A DNA stretch of 12,318 nucleotides from an uncultured Lentisphaeria bacterium (GCA_937888615.1 CALABZ010000007.1:1-12318), one strand, 5' to 3'; counted from the stretch's first letter, positions 1-6,957 are shown. The notes: generated by a model from the letters alone, not told the origin. Numbers and translations: made by a program.

Positions 1-1
1 T

Positions 2-1138
2 GATCTTCCGAATTTTGTCAAATTTGAAGATGCCGTATATATGATGCGAACGATGAACGCCGCCCAAAGCTTCCTCAAGTCCAATGCCAACGGGCGGCTT
101 TTTTTCAACTCCAGTTCGGCGCTCTTGAAGGCCCTGAATGTCAATCTTCCCAAAACCTTTGAATACCGTAACCTCGCTAATAAAGTCGTTGTTCCTATTT
201 CGATGCGTATCAGCACAGAACGGAATCCGGAGGAGGCTGTCAAAGTATTAGAAGATTACTGTGAACACGTAAACCTACTCTGCCGAGAGCGTTTGATGCA
301 GCGGGTTTCTGACTACGTCGATATCGAGCGAACCACCAGAAATACATCCCTTGAGAATAATACTCTGGCGTGGAAAGAGGAAACAAAACAGCGTGCATTA
401 AATTATGAGGAGGAACGAGGCAAACGCCTCATGGACTATAAAAAACTCCAGCAAGAACGTCGTGCCAAGTTTAACGGCAATGCCTTTCTGGCTCAGCTTG
501 AATATAAAAAGCAAGTGGACGAAGCCACTGCCCGGTTTGATTTTGCCCTGAAGATCAGCGAATTGTCTTTCAAGGCTAAAGAACAGAAGCTGAATGACGA
601 CCTGAAAATATCTCAATCTATCACTGATAAATCAAATGCGCAATATAATATTTCTGAGACCACCCTCTTTCTTTTGCCGGACGCCGCATTGCAAATTATG
701 GGTACCCAACACCTGAACAACAAGGCCTCGGATCTGGAGAGGTTGCATGAACAGCACAAATCTGAATTAGCGCTAAAGAAGAAAGAGTTTGAAATAAGCC
801 AAGCAACAAACCAGCAGATATTTGACGACCAGGAAGCACTTATTGCAGCCGGTTTTGAAGCTTCTGAAAAACATGCTGCCCAGGCTTTTAAAGAGGCAAA
901 CACTTTTGCGGAACAAAAGTACGAGTTAAGGCAGAAACGACTGAAAGAGCAAAAACAGAAGATTGAATTTGACTTGAAAAAAATTTCTTTCTATGATGTT
1001 CTGGCTCCACCGACAGCCGAAGCGGAAGGAAGGGGACGCCTGGCCACTTATCTTGCAGGTATCGCATTGGGCTTGGCGCTCGGATGCGGGATAATAGTCT
1101 TGATGAGTTTATATAAAACTTATTTAGCCAGGAATTGA
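2..1138 (+). CDS. Coiled-coil protein with C-terminal membrane anchor (5' end outside window)
   Basis: I do not recognise the family. The reading frame is open from base 2. The first possible starts are ATG at 41, 44 and 53, giving 365 residues from 41, with no good ribosome binding site before them. The 13 codons before 41 read as ordinary protein, so the true N-terminus is probably off the left edge. Numbering from 41, residues about 80-315 are highly charged, rich in Lys, Glu and Gln, and look like long helices or coiled coil. Residues about 334-358 form one hydrophobic helix rich in Gly, Ala and Leu, followed by a short basic tail (LYKTYLARN). No signal peptide or enzyme motif is visible. 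The topology suggests a tail-anchored or single-pass protein with a large soluble helical region. It ends 4 bases before the kinase-like gene, so the two are probably co-transcribed. It could be a scaffold or a secretion-periplasmic adaptor; that is a guess. Confidence 0.72.
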   Translation, partial: DLPNFVKFEDAVYMMRTMNAAQSFLKSNANGRLFFNSSSALLKALNVNLPKTFEYRNLANKVVVPISMRISTERNPEEAVKVLEDYCEHVNLLCRERLMQRVSDYVDIERTTRNTSLENNTLAWKEETKQRALNYEEERGKRLMDYKKLQQERRAKFNGNAFLAQLEYKKQVDEATARFDFALKISELSFKAKEQKLNDDLKISQSITDKSNAQYNISETTLFLLPDAALQIMGTQHLNNKASDLERLHEQHKSELALKKKEFEISQATNQQIFDDQEALIAAGFEASEKHAAQAFKEANTFAEQKYELRQKRLKEQKQKIEFDLKKISFYDVLAPPTAEAEGRGRLATYLAGIALGLALGCGIIVLMSLYKTYLARN

Positions 1139-1142
1139 GGAA

Positions 1143-2084
1143 TTGGTTTTTGTTGCAAGCCAACTGAACGGAATAATAAATAAAGTGCATATTGTTAAAT
1201 CTGAAAACGCAAAGCATGATTCAAAAGAATATTATTTGACTTTTTGCGATGGCATGGTATGGAAGTTCCAAGCATCTGAAGAATATTTACAGGCGTGGCT
1301 TGATAAATTCACACATATTTGCAACTTGAGCCCATGCGAACAGGCGGCTGAGGCCGATTTTAAAATTACGTTGCTTGCCCCCTCTGCCGCCGATACCATT
1401 GCACTGCACGAGATGCCGCTTCTCTATAAGAGCGGAAACGCATTCAACTGCTATGGTTCGACAGAAACAGGGCATTTATACGTGGTTATAGAGAAAGAGG
1501 ATATTGAGAATCCCAGTATTGCCATCATCAATATGTGGAATTTACTCAAGCCGATTTTTCGCTATTACACGCAACTCGGCGGCAGTCCCATTCACGCCGG
1601 CTGCGCGGCGATTAACGGCAAGGGATTTCTGATCGCCGCCCGCGGTAGTACCGGGAAATCGACATCCATCCGGCGCTTGCCCGACTATTATGAAAAACTC
1701 TGTGATGATACCACTTTGATTGTGAAAAATAACGGATACACTGTTCACCCGATGCCCACCTGGAGCGACCATCTGACGGAAAGGTGGTTCAGCCGTTTTG
1801 ATGTGCAATATTCGGTACCGCTAACCGGGATTTTTTTTCTGGAACAATCTTCACGTGACCAAGTAACTCCGATTCTTCCCGGAGAAGCGGCCGGCAGAAT
1901 ATTTGAAAGCAGCAAACAAGCGTGGAACACCTACTGGCACCGCATGGACGAAACGGCAAAAAAAGAACGAAAGCATCAGGTTTTCGATAACTCCATAGAA
2001 CTTGCGAAAAGAGTTCCTTGTTACCGGCTTGAAGCAACACTTCACGGTAGCTTCTGGGAAGAAATCAAAAAATATATGTCTTGA
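1143..2084 (+). CDS. HPr kinase-like P-loop protein (ScmC/PadeK-like, RiPP-associated)
   Basis: A 313-residue protein resembling the C-terminal kinase half of HPr kinase/phosphorylase. An HPr-kinase-type segment PIHAGCAAINGKG (His151) leads into a P-loop, ARGSTGKST at residues 166-174 with Lys172. A CDDTTLIV stretch (Asp188-Asp189) follows at the place where HPr kinases carry acidic metal-binding residues. The P-loop is degenerate: Ala stands where the first Gly is usual. Divergent relatives of this kind are ScmC of SynChlorMet cassettes and PadeK of the paeninodin cluster; PadeK phosphorylates a serine of a lasso precursor. I infer peptide phosphorylation here, not sugar regulation, because no HPr or PTS gene is near and an ABC exporter, a peptidase and a nucleotidyltransferase follow. 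The start is TTG at 1143, with AGGA at 1130-1133 nine bases upstream; GTG at 1185 is a weaker alternative. It lies 4 bases after the preceding gene. Confidence 0.82.
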   Translation: MVFVASQLNGIINKVHIVKSENAKHDSKEYYLTFCDGMVWKFQASEEYLQAWLDKFTHICNLSPCEQAAEADFKITLLAPSAADTIALHEMPLLYKSGNAFNCYGSTETGHLYVVIEKEDIENPSIAIINMWNLLKPIFRYYTQLGGSPIHAGCAAINGKGFLIAARGSTGKSTSIRRLPDYYEKLCDDTTLIVKNNGYTVHPMPTWSDHLTERWFSRFDVQYSVPLTGIFFLEQSSRDQVTPILPGEAAGRIFESSKQAWNTYWHRMDETAKKERKHQVFDNSIELAKRVPCYRLEATLHGSFWEEIKKYMS

Positions 2085-2085
2085 A

Positions 2086-2697
2086 ATGAAAACCGTTCAA
2101 AGACCTGAAACCCCCAATTATATCGACATGCGCGGTACAAGTATGTTGCCGGTACTCCACACCGGAGAAGCGGTCACCATCGATCCGGACATTGACCGGA
2201 CGGCGTTGCAAATCGGCGACATCATCGCCTACTCCGATCCAAGAGGCAGCTCCAAACGCATTATTCATCGGATTATCAAAAAATGCAAAGACGGTTACAT
2301 CACCCGAGGCGACAACAACCGGGGCAGGGATGATTATATTGTGCGCCAGGAACATATTATCGGCAAGGCCTTAACAGTTAGACGGGTAGATAAAACCATC
2401 CGTCTGAGCGACGGTTTTAAAGGTCAGGTATTGCATCAATGGCTCAAGCTTAAAAAAAAATTCCGGATTTATTGTTTGAGATGGCCGTCGACAATTTCCA
2501 GGCAAATAGAGCGTTCCCGCGTGTTCAATGTTTTTCACCGCCTTGTCAAGTTTGACGTTGTTACGATCAGAAAGCGTGGTATTGACTATAAGATACTATT
2601 GATTAACAAGAAGCTCATTGGCAGGCAATGCGCCGATACCGGCGGCTGGCAAATTCGTTTCCCGTATAAGTATTTTATTGACAAAAATAAACTGTAA
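2086..2697 (+). CDS. S24/S26 serine peptidase, SipW/Sec11-like, soluble
   Basis: A 203-residue protein with the core of a signal-peptidase-like serine protease in its first half. MRGTSMLPVL carries the nucleophile Ser19 followed by Met. LQIGDIIAY is the usual strand after it. RIIHRI puts His61 where archaeal/ER-type enzymes (Sec11, SipW) use His in place of the bacterial general-base Lys. TRGDNN with Asp76 is the matching Asp motif. There is no N-terminal or C-terminal membrane helix, unlike true signal peptidases. Residues about 105-203 form a basic, aromatic-rich extension ending in GGWQIRFPYKYFIDKNKL, of a kind I associate with peptidases in PqqD/lasso-type peptide clusters. The ATG at 2086 is one base after the stop of the kinase-like gene, suggesting translational coupling. 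An in-frame ATG at 2002 would overlap that gene by 83 bases and is less likely. Likely role: maturation of a modified peptide or its leader. Confidence 0.82.
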   Translation: MKTVQRPETPNYIDMRGTSMLPVLHTGEAVTIDPDIDRTALQIGDIIAYSDPRGSSKRIIHRIIKKCKDGYITRGDNNRGRDDYIVRQEHIIGKALTVRRVDKTIRLSDGFKGQVLHQWLKLKKKFRIYCLRWPSTISRQIERSRVFNVFHRLVKFDVVTIRKRGIDYKILLINKKLIGRQCADTGGWQIRFPYKYFIDKNKL

Positions 2698-2712
2698 AAT
2701 AAGCCGTCAATC

Positions 2713-2716
2713 AGGA
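2713..2716 (+). promoter_or_regulatory. Ribosome binding site of the ABC exporter gene
   Basis: AGGA lies 10 bases before the ATG at 2727. It is one of the clearer Shine-Dalgarno matches in the operon and fixes the start of the exporter gene after a 29-base gap. Confidence 0.55.
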
Positions 2717-2726
2717 AAATTCAAAG

Positions 2727-4529
2727 ATGCTCAGCTATTTTAAATACTTGAAAAGCGGATTGCGCCGGCAACTGCCGGATGACCATTTCAACCAGAATAT
2801 CCGCTATGGCGGTTTATGGAAAAACCTTGGGGTTCTCTACCCTTCGGTATTGCGTTATTGGCGAGTTGGGGCGATAAGCATACTTATTTTGTTGTTGTCC
2901 GCCGCACTTGCCTGGCCTGCGCCGTTGCTCAACCGTTATCTGATTGATCAGGTGATTTTAGCCAAGCGTCTCAATCTGATTATTCCGGTCATGCTGATGT
3001 TTGTCGGTTTGGGGGTGGCTGTCCTCCTGACCGATTTATTGAAAAATTTTTCCGAGAGCCGCTTTGTTAATGCGGTTATGCTTGATTTGAATGAGCGTTT
3101 GCTGAATAAGGTTATGTCTTTGCCTAAAACTTTTTTTGACCAGAGCCGGACTGGTTATTTAATCTCACGCATAACCACTGACGTCAACGGCGTTAGATGG
3201 TTTATTTCCGGTACAGCGGCACAGATGTTCATAAATGTCATCAAGTTGCTGGGCGGAATATTTTTTCTTTGCTATCTGGAGTGGCGTATTGCCGTTCCGG
3301 TGCTGTTGTTATTGCCGCTGTCTTTTGTTTGTGTTCGTTTTTTTTCCCGCCGGGCTTATGTGATGGGGCATTACAGCAGCGAAGTCAATGCCCGCAAAAA
3401 CTCCGATTTCACTGAAGCTGTCGCCAATCTTCCGTTAATCAAGTCGTTTGCCAGAGAGGATCAGGCGATCAGCAGGATTATCGGACAATTTAAAAAAATC
3501 ATTCATATGGACTATGAGCGCCAGGCTCTTTTCTCGTTCAGCAATGCCGCCAGCAACTTGTTACCGACTGTGGTTAAATGGGGGGTATGGGCTTATGGGG
3601 CTTACTTGATTATTATTGGAGAATGGCAATTAGGCTCACTGATCGCCTTTCAATCTTATCTGACAATGGTGTTCAGCCCGATTACCCAACTGGCTAACTC
3701 TTTAAACCAGTTTGAAGGTGCCCACGCATCAATAGATCGGCTCAGTTCACTTTTGGCGATTGCCTCCGAAGACAACCTGGACAGTGGTAAAATAGTCGAC
3801 AAACTTACCGGTAAAATTGAATTTAGGAATGTTTTTTTCTCCTATGAAACAGCCAGTCCAGTACTGTGTGACCTGTCAATGACCCTTGAAGCAGGCAAAC
3901 ATTATGTGATAGTTGGCGCAAATGGTGTTGGCAAAACCACGTTGGTCGGACTGATTCTGCGCATGTATAAACCGTTGCATGGAGAAATTTATTTTGATGG
4001 CATGCCGATTTCGGAATTGAATGTGCGTTCTCTTCGCCGTCGTTTCGGATATGTCGCGCAAAGTACCTGTTTGCAATCCGGTTCCATTCTGGACAATCTC
4101 CGTTACGGTAATGAGGAGGCTACGGAAAATGAAGTAATCGCGGCGGCGAAACTTACCGGCATTCATGATTTTATTGAAAAACTGCCGGAGAAATATCAGA
4201 CCCAGCTTGCCGAAGCCGGCAAGAACCTCTCCGAAGGGCAAAAACAGCGAATCGCCATTGCCCGTGCCCTGGTCTGCAATCCGGATGTGCTGATTCTGGA
4301 CGAACCGACCTCCGCAATCGACAACGCCGGAGAAATGACTCTTTTTGAAAGGCTTCCCGCTGTGGCAAAAAATAAAACCATCATTACCATCGCCCACCGG
4401 CTCCACAACATTCGATCAGCGGATCAGATCATTTTTCTGCGAAAACAACAGCCGCCATTGTTCGGCTCGCATCAGGAGTTGCTGGAAGATGCTGATTACA
4501 GAGAACTTTTTGCCGGGATGGAAACATAG
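2727..4529 (+). CDS. ABC exporter, fused permease and ATPase
   Basis: A 600-residue type I ABC exporter half-transporter (MsbA/lasso-exporter-like). It presumably works as a homodimer in the inner membrane. Residues about 45-325 hold the six-helix membrane domain. The ATPase domain starts near residue 355. All nucleotide-binding elements are visible: Walker A GANGVGKTT (397-405, Lys403), signature LSEGQ (501-505, a variant of LSGGQ), Walker B LILDEPTSAID with Asp525 and Glu526, and the H-loop His557. There is no N-terminal C39 peptidase domain, so any cleavage of cargo must be done by another protein; the soluble S26 peptidase just upstream is the obvious candidate. Substrate cannot be read from sequence. 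Lipid or drug export is possible, but the neighbourhood favours export of a modified peptide, as PadeD-type transporters do in lasso clusters. The next gene starts 19 bases downstream. Confidence 0.93.
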   Translation: MLSYFKYLKSGLRRQLPDDHFNQNIRYGGLWKNLGVLYPSVLRYWRVGAISILILLLSAALAWPAPLLNRYLIDQVILAKRLNLIIPVMLMFVGLGVAVLLTDLLKNFSESRFVNAVMLDLNERLLNKVMSLPKTFFDQSRTGYLISRITTDVNGVRWFISGTAAQMFINVIKLLGGIFFLCYLEWRIAVPVLLLLPLSFVCVRFFSRRAYVMGHYSSEVNARKNSDFTEAVANLPLIKSFAREDQAISRIIGQFKKIIHMDYERQALFSFSNAASNLLPTVVKWGVWAYGAYLIIIGEWQLGSLIAFQSYLTMVFSPITQLANSLNQFEGAHASIDRLSSLLAIASEDNLDSGKIVDKLTGKIEFRNVFFSYETASPVLCDLSMTLEAGKHYVIVGANGVGKTTLVGLILRMYKPLHGEIYFDGMPISELNVRSLRRRFGYVAQSTCLQSGSILDNLRYGNEEATENEVIAAAKLTGIHDFIEKLPEKYQTQLAEAGKNLSEGQKQRIAIARALVCNPDVLILDEPTSAIDNAGEMTLFERLPAVAKNKTIITIAHRLHNIRSADQIIFLRKQQPPLFGSHQELLEDADYRELFAGMET

Positions 4530-4548
4530 AATTAAAGTAGGCTGATTT

Positions 4549-5715
4549 ATGAAACATGACCATGAAAAAGATGCTGTGTTGATCCAATTCTTACGAGAAT
4601 GTTGTTTTGATACTTCTCCGTCAATAATTGAAGGCACTCTTGAGGTTTTAAAACAACACAACCTTCTTGCTTACGGATTTCACTTTATGCGAGATCGTTT
4701 GCCGGATGATGCCTGTCGGGAGGCCGCAGATATTTACCGGGAGCAAAACGCCCTTGACTTGCGTATGGAAGTAGTCTTTAACAAGCTTTCAACGCTTTTT
4801 CAGCAAAACAAAGTGCGGTTTTGTCCGCTCAAGGGCGCTGATTTAAGTTGGCGTGTGTATCCGTCAGGGGCTTTGCGTCCCAAGTGTGACATCGACATCC
4901 TGTTTCATCCGGATGATTGCGAAAAGGCAATTGCAATCCTGGAAAAAGACGGTTGGGCGAATCCTTATAAATATCGGAGTAAACATCATTACATGGGGAT
5001 GAGACGTAGCGGCGTCTATCTTGAACCGCATTTCAATTTGCCTCATTTCGATAACTGCTCACCTTTTGAGATATGGTCGGAGTTGCGTCAAGAGGAGGGG
5101 ACTTGCTTTCAGTTGCCGCTGGAATTAAATTTACTAATGCTGTTTCATCATTGCCGTCATCATTCCTGGGGCAATGGAATTCGATTGCTGTTAGATTGTG
5201 GATTTCTGTTAAAAAAAGAAGGAATGCCCGATTGGGAAAAGATGAATTCTCTGGCGCGCCAATTTAAGCTTGACCCGCCGGAACTGCTGTTTGCCGCATT
5301 TGCGGATTTCTTTCCAAAAGAGGCATTGCCGGCGGTCACGTTTTCGATGGAAGATTGTGATCTTTTCAGGGAAGTTCTGTTATGTCCGATGACGGAGTTG
5401 AGGGAAAAGGTGCCGGAAATGGTCATGAGCACATCGGATCGCTTTTCCTGGGAGTGGTGGAAATCCCGTTTGGCGGGAATGAGGCCGATCGGTGTTCGTA
5501 TTAGAACACAAAATCAACATGGCAATTATGGCAGGCTGTTCGTTGCTTACATTAAGATCGCCTGGCAAAAACTTGGATGGTTCTGGCGATACCGCCATGG
5601 CTCTTCCGATCCCAATATTCAGCTTAAAATTGAGAAGCTGGAACGGATAGAAGAAATATTCCAGTGCCGATGTACGGATGCTCCGCCCAACGCGACTGTC
5701 GCCGGAAATCGTTGA
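4549..5715 (+). CDS. Nucleotidyltransferase-fold protein (NTP_transf_5 type, PadeN-like context)
   Basis: A 388-residue protein with the hallmarks of the uncharacterised NTP_transf_5 nucleotidyltransferases. There is an LKGADL motif with Lys95-Gly96, then YPSGALRPKCDIDILF with the paired metal-binding Asp114 and Asp116, then a helix ending in the usual ILEKDGW. Downstream EPHFNLPH (Glu159, His161) and a HHCRHHSW stretch are also typical. The rest is mostly helical. Members occur in lipopolysaccharide and capsule loci, and as PadeN/PsmN in lasso-peptide clusters beside an HPr-kinase-like protein. There, as I recall, they act after phosphorylation to add a further group to the peptide. The same partners here make that the leading hypothesis; the donor and acceptor are unknown. 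The start ATG at 4549 has AGG at 4539-4541. This is the last gene of the operon; no clear terminator follows. Confidence 0.85.
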   Translation: MKHDHEKDAVLIQFLRECCFDTSPSIIEGTLEVLKQHNLLAYGFHFMRDRLPDDACREAADIYREQNALDLRMEVVFNKLSTLFQQNKVRFCPLKGADLSWRVYPSGALRPKCDIDILFHPDDCEKAIAILEKDGWANPYKYRSKHHYMGMRRSGVYLEPHFNLPHFDNCSPFEIWSELRQEEGTCFQLPLELNLLMLFHHCRHHSWGNGIRLLLDCGFLLKKEGMPDWEKMNSLARQFKLDPPELLFAAFADFFPKEALPAVTFSMEDCDLFREVLLCPMTELREKVPEMVMSTSDRFSWEWWKSRLAGMRPIGVRIRTQNQHGNYGRLFVAYIKIAWQKLGWFWRYRHGSSDPNIQLKIEKLERIEEIFQCRCTDAPPNATVAGNR

Positions 5716-6031
5716 ACGATTATCACGGATAATGATTCACAAAAATGATGTTTATTATAGCGCACTTTGTGGGGCCTGGATAAAAAAGGTGTTTACACAA
5801 AATTTATGATACTGCCCGTTATGGCGTTTACACAAAATTTTTTACAGACTCCAATAAAGCTGTTTTCCGAAAAATATTTAAAACAGATTCAACGGTTATT
5901 AATTATGCCGTTTGATATCTTTTGCGGTGATAATGTGGAATAAAAGAGGACTGCGACGGTTCATGCGGTTGTGAATTTGATGCGTCATAAAAGAATATGA
6001 TTGATTTTATTTCTAGCAAACGGAATGACTT
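5716..6031. other. Intergenic region, AT-rich, with IS-like end repeats
   Basis: About 316 bases lie between the operon end and the VOC gene. Near its left side there is a 6-base stem (ATTATC / GATAAT, 5719-5733, loop ACG) without a T run, so it is not a convincing terminator. The directly repeated IS-like sequence at 5788-5840 is described separately. A 45-codon open frame (5806-5943, ATG to TAA) starts inside that repeat and has no ribosome binding site. Before the VOC gene, TATGAT at 5996-6001 could be a -10 box, but no -35 hexamer lies at a good distance. Otherwise nothing is seen. Confidence 0.6.
5788..5840. repeat. Two direct copies of an 18-base IS256-like end sequence
   Basis: GGYGTTTACACAAAATTT occurs at 5788-5805 and 5823-5840, matching at 17 of 18 bases, with a period of 35. 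After each copy the sequence runs into ATGATACTGCC or TTTACAGACTCC. The whole pattern resembles the terminal inverted repeat of IS256/mutator-type elements, which often read like TTTACACAAAAT followed by GACACTnCC. Both copies point the same way. No transposase reading frame is present between or beside them, so they would be leftover ends of one or two elements, or a tandem duplication of one end. The IS assignment comes from memory of the motif, not a search. Confidence 0.45.
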
Positions 6032-6400
6032 ATGAAACTAGTTGGTATAAATATTGTTTCGGCGAATCCTAAAAGACTTGCTGATTTTTACTGTAATGTT
6101 TTAGGTGCCGAAATTAACGAAAATCATGGCGGACCGAATCGGATTGAAATATGGTTTGGACCGCGAAATAACAGTTCGGTTTGCATTTCGGCAAATTGCG
6201 ATCCGTCTTATGCGCCGCAGACTTATAATGCTTGTCAGGGATTTGAATTTCGAGTTGATAATGCCGATGCTGAATACGAACGGCTTTGTGCATTGGGAAT
6301 TGAAATAAAAGAAGCTCCGCAGGATTTGCCCTGGGGATACCGTTTCTTCCATCTCAAAGACCCGGACGGCAATGGCATTGATATTGTCCAAAAGCTATAG
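6032..6400 (+). CDS. VOC superfamily (glyoxalase/bleomycin-resistance fold) protein
   Basis: A 122-residue, single-module vicinal-oxygen-chelate protein. It opens with the usual strand and helix (NIVSANPKRLADFYCNVLGA, residues 7-26). RIEIWFG (Glu39) is a possible metal-ligand strand. The second beta-alpha unit is GFEFRVDNADAEYERLCALG. It closes with FHLKDPDGNGIDIVQ, where Asp117 stands at the position usually held by a Glu ligand. One module is about 120 residues, so the protein is full length and would act as a dimer. Members include glyoxalase I, ring-cleaving dioxygenases, and fosfomycin and bleomycin resistance proteins. The sequence does not show which applies, and the Glu-to-Asp change makes even metal binding uncertain. 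A GGA lies seven bases before the ATG. It is monocistronic and converges on the flavoprotein gene, with 20 bases between their stops. Confidence 0.85.
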   Translation: MKLVGINIVSANPKRLADFYCNVLGAEINENHGGPNRIEIWFGPRNNSSVCISANCDPSYAPQTYNACQGFEFRVDNADAEYERLCALGIEIKEAPQDLPWGYRFFHLKDPDGNGIDIVQKL

Positions 6401-6420
6401 CTTGATCTGACGTTTGTGTT

Positions 6421-6957
6421 TTACAAGATGCTCTGTCCCAATTTTTTAGCCTCATCCAGCGCTGGATTGCCTTGAATCGCACCTTTCTTTTCCACGCCGC
6501 GCACGAGAACTTTTCCGGCGTCGGTCAGATGGAAGTAGTTCAACACTGACTTGTACTGGATAAGGATGCTGTCAAAAACCTCCGGGATGGTGTCGGCCGC
6601 CACGAGCAGCAACGCCAATTTACGGACTTTAAATTCGTTGCGGATGGGCGCATGGAGCCGGTCCACGATGGCTTTGAGCTGTGCGGTCAGACCGTAGAAA
6701 TAGACCGGAGAGGCGAAGACGATCAAATCCGCCGTCTTGAGCTTTTCATGGATGACGCGCATATCGTCCTGCTGAAAGCAGTCATGATCTTTGCGCTTGC
6801 GGCACACGTTACATCCGATGCACGGATTGACATGCACGTCGCTCACCAAAATGAGTTCAACCTCGTTATGTTCCGCAGCTCCGGCGGCAAAAGCATGGGC
6901 AAGCAGATCGGTGTTGCCGCCTTTTCGGGCACTTCCGACCAGAATGACAATCTTCAT
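6421..6957 (-). CDS. Flavodoxin-fold NAD(P)H-dependent FMN reductase with four-Cys motif
   Basis: A 178-residue protein of the NADPH-dependent FMN reductase / iron-sulfur flavoprotein group. The FMN phosphate loop is GSARKGGNT (residues 8-16). The flavin-contacting loop is SPVYFYG (83-89). Between them Cys46, Cys49, Cys52 and Cys60 form a CX2CX2CX7C motif, close to the compact cysteine motif that binds 4Fe-4S in archaeal and anaerobe iron-sulfur flavoproteins. A cluster here is possible but not certain, since some relatives keep only part of the motif. Expected role: a cytoplasmic electron carrier or quinone/flavin reductase, common in anaerobes. The start ATG at 6957 has AGGA (6969-6972 on the minus strand) 11 bases upstream. 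It lies 70 bases downstream of the histidine kinase on the same strand, so it may be co-transcribed with it; no functional link is evident. Confidence 0.9.
   Translation of the reverse strand: MKIVILVGSARKGGNTDLLAHAFAAGAAEHNEVELILVSDVHVNPCIGCNVCRKRKDHDCFQQDDMRVIHEKLKTADLIVFASPVYFYGLTAQLKAIVDRLHAPIRNEFKVRKLALLLVAADTIPEVFDSILIQYKSVLNYFHLTDAGKVLVRGVEKKGAIQGNPALDEAKKLGQSIL

Noticed and set aside
1143..2084. Calling this gene a true HPr kinase/phosphorylase (hprK)
   Set aside because: Degenerate P-loop, no N-terminal HprK domain evident, and no HPr or PTS partner; the neighbourhood fits a peptide-modification kinase better.
2002..2085. Longer N-terminus for the S24/S26 peptidase, starting at ATG 2002
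   Set aside because: It would overlap the kinase-like gene by 83 bases in another frame, and the added residues are only that gene's shadow. ATG 2086 sits one base after the preceding stop, and the catalytic motif follows at the usual distance.
3876..4406. 176-codon minus-strand open frame opposite the ABC ATPase domain
   Set aside because: Antisense to the Walker A to H-loop region, whose conservation explains the lack of stops; no independent features.
5719..5733. Stem ATTATC-ACG-GATAAT after the nucleotidyltransferase as a terminator
   Set aside because: Only six mostly A-T pairs and no T run downstream; not a convincing intrinsic terminator.
5745..5783. 12-codon open frame just after the operon as a precursor peptide
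   Set aside because: Too short for leader plus core, no ribosome binding site, no recognition sequence.
5788..5840. CRISPR or other repeat array
   Set aside because: Only two copies, a 17-base gap, and no further repeats or cas genes in the window.
6392..6403. Palindrome AAGCTATAGCTT at the end of the VOC gene as a bidirectional terminator
   Set aside because: It is a 12-base palindrome with no loop and no flanking T or A tract; it overlaps the stop codon and is probably chance.
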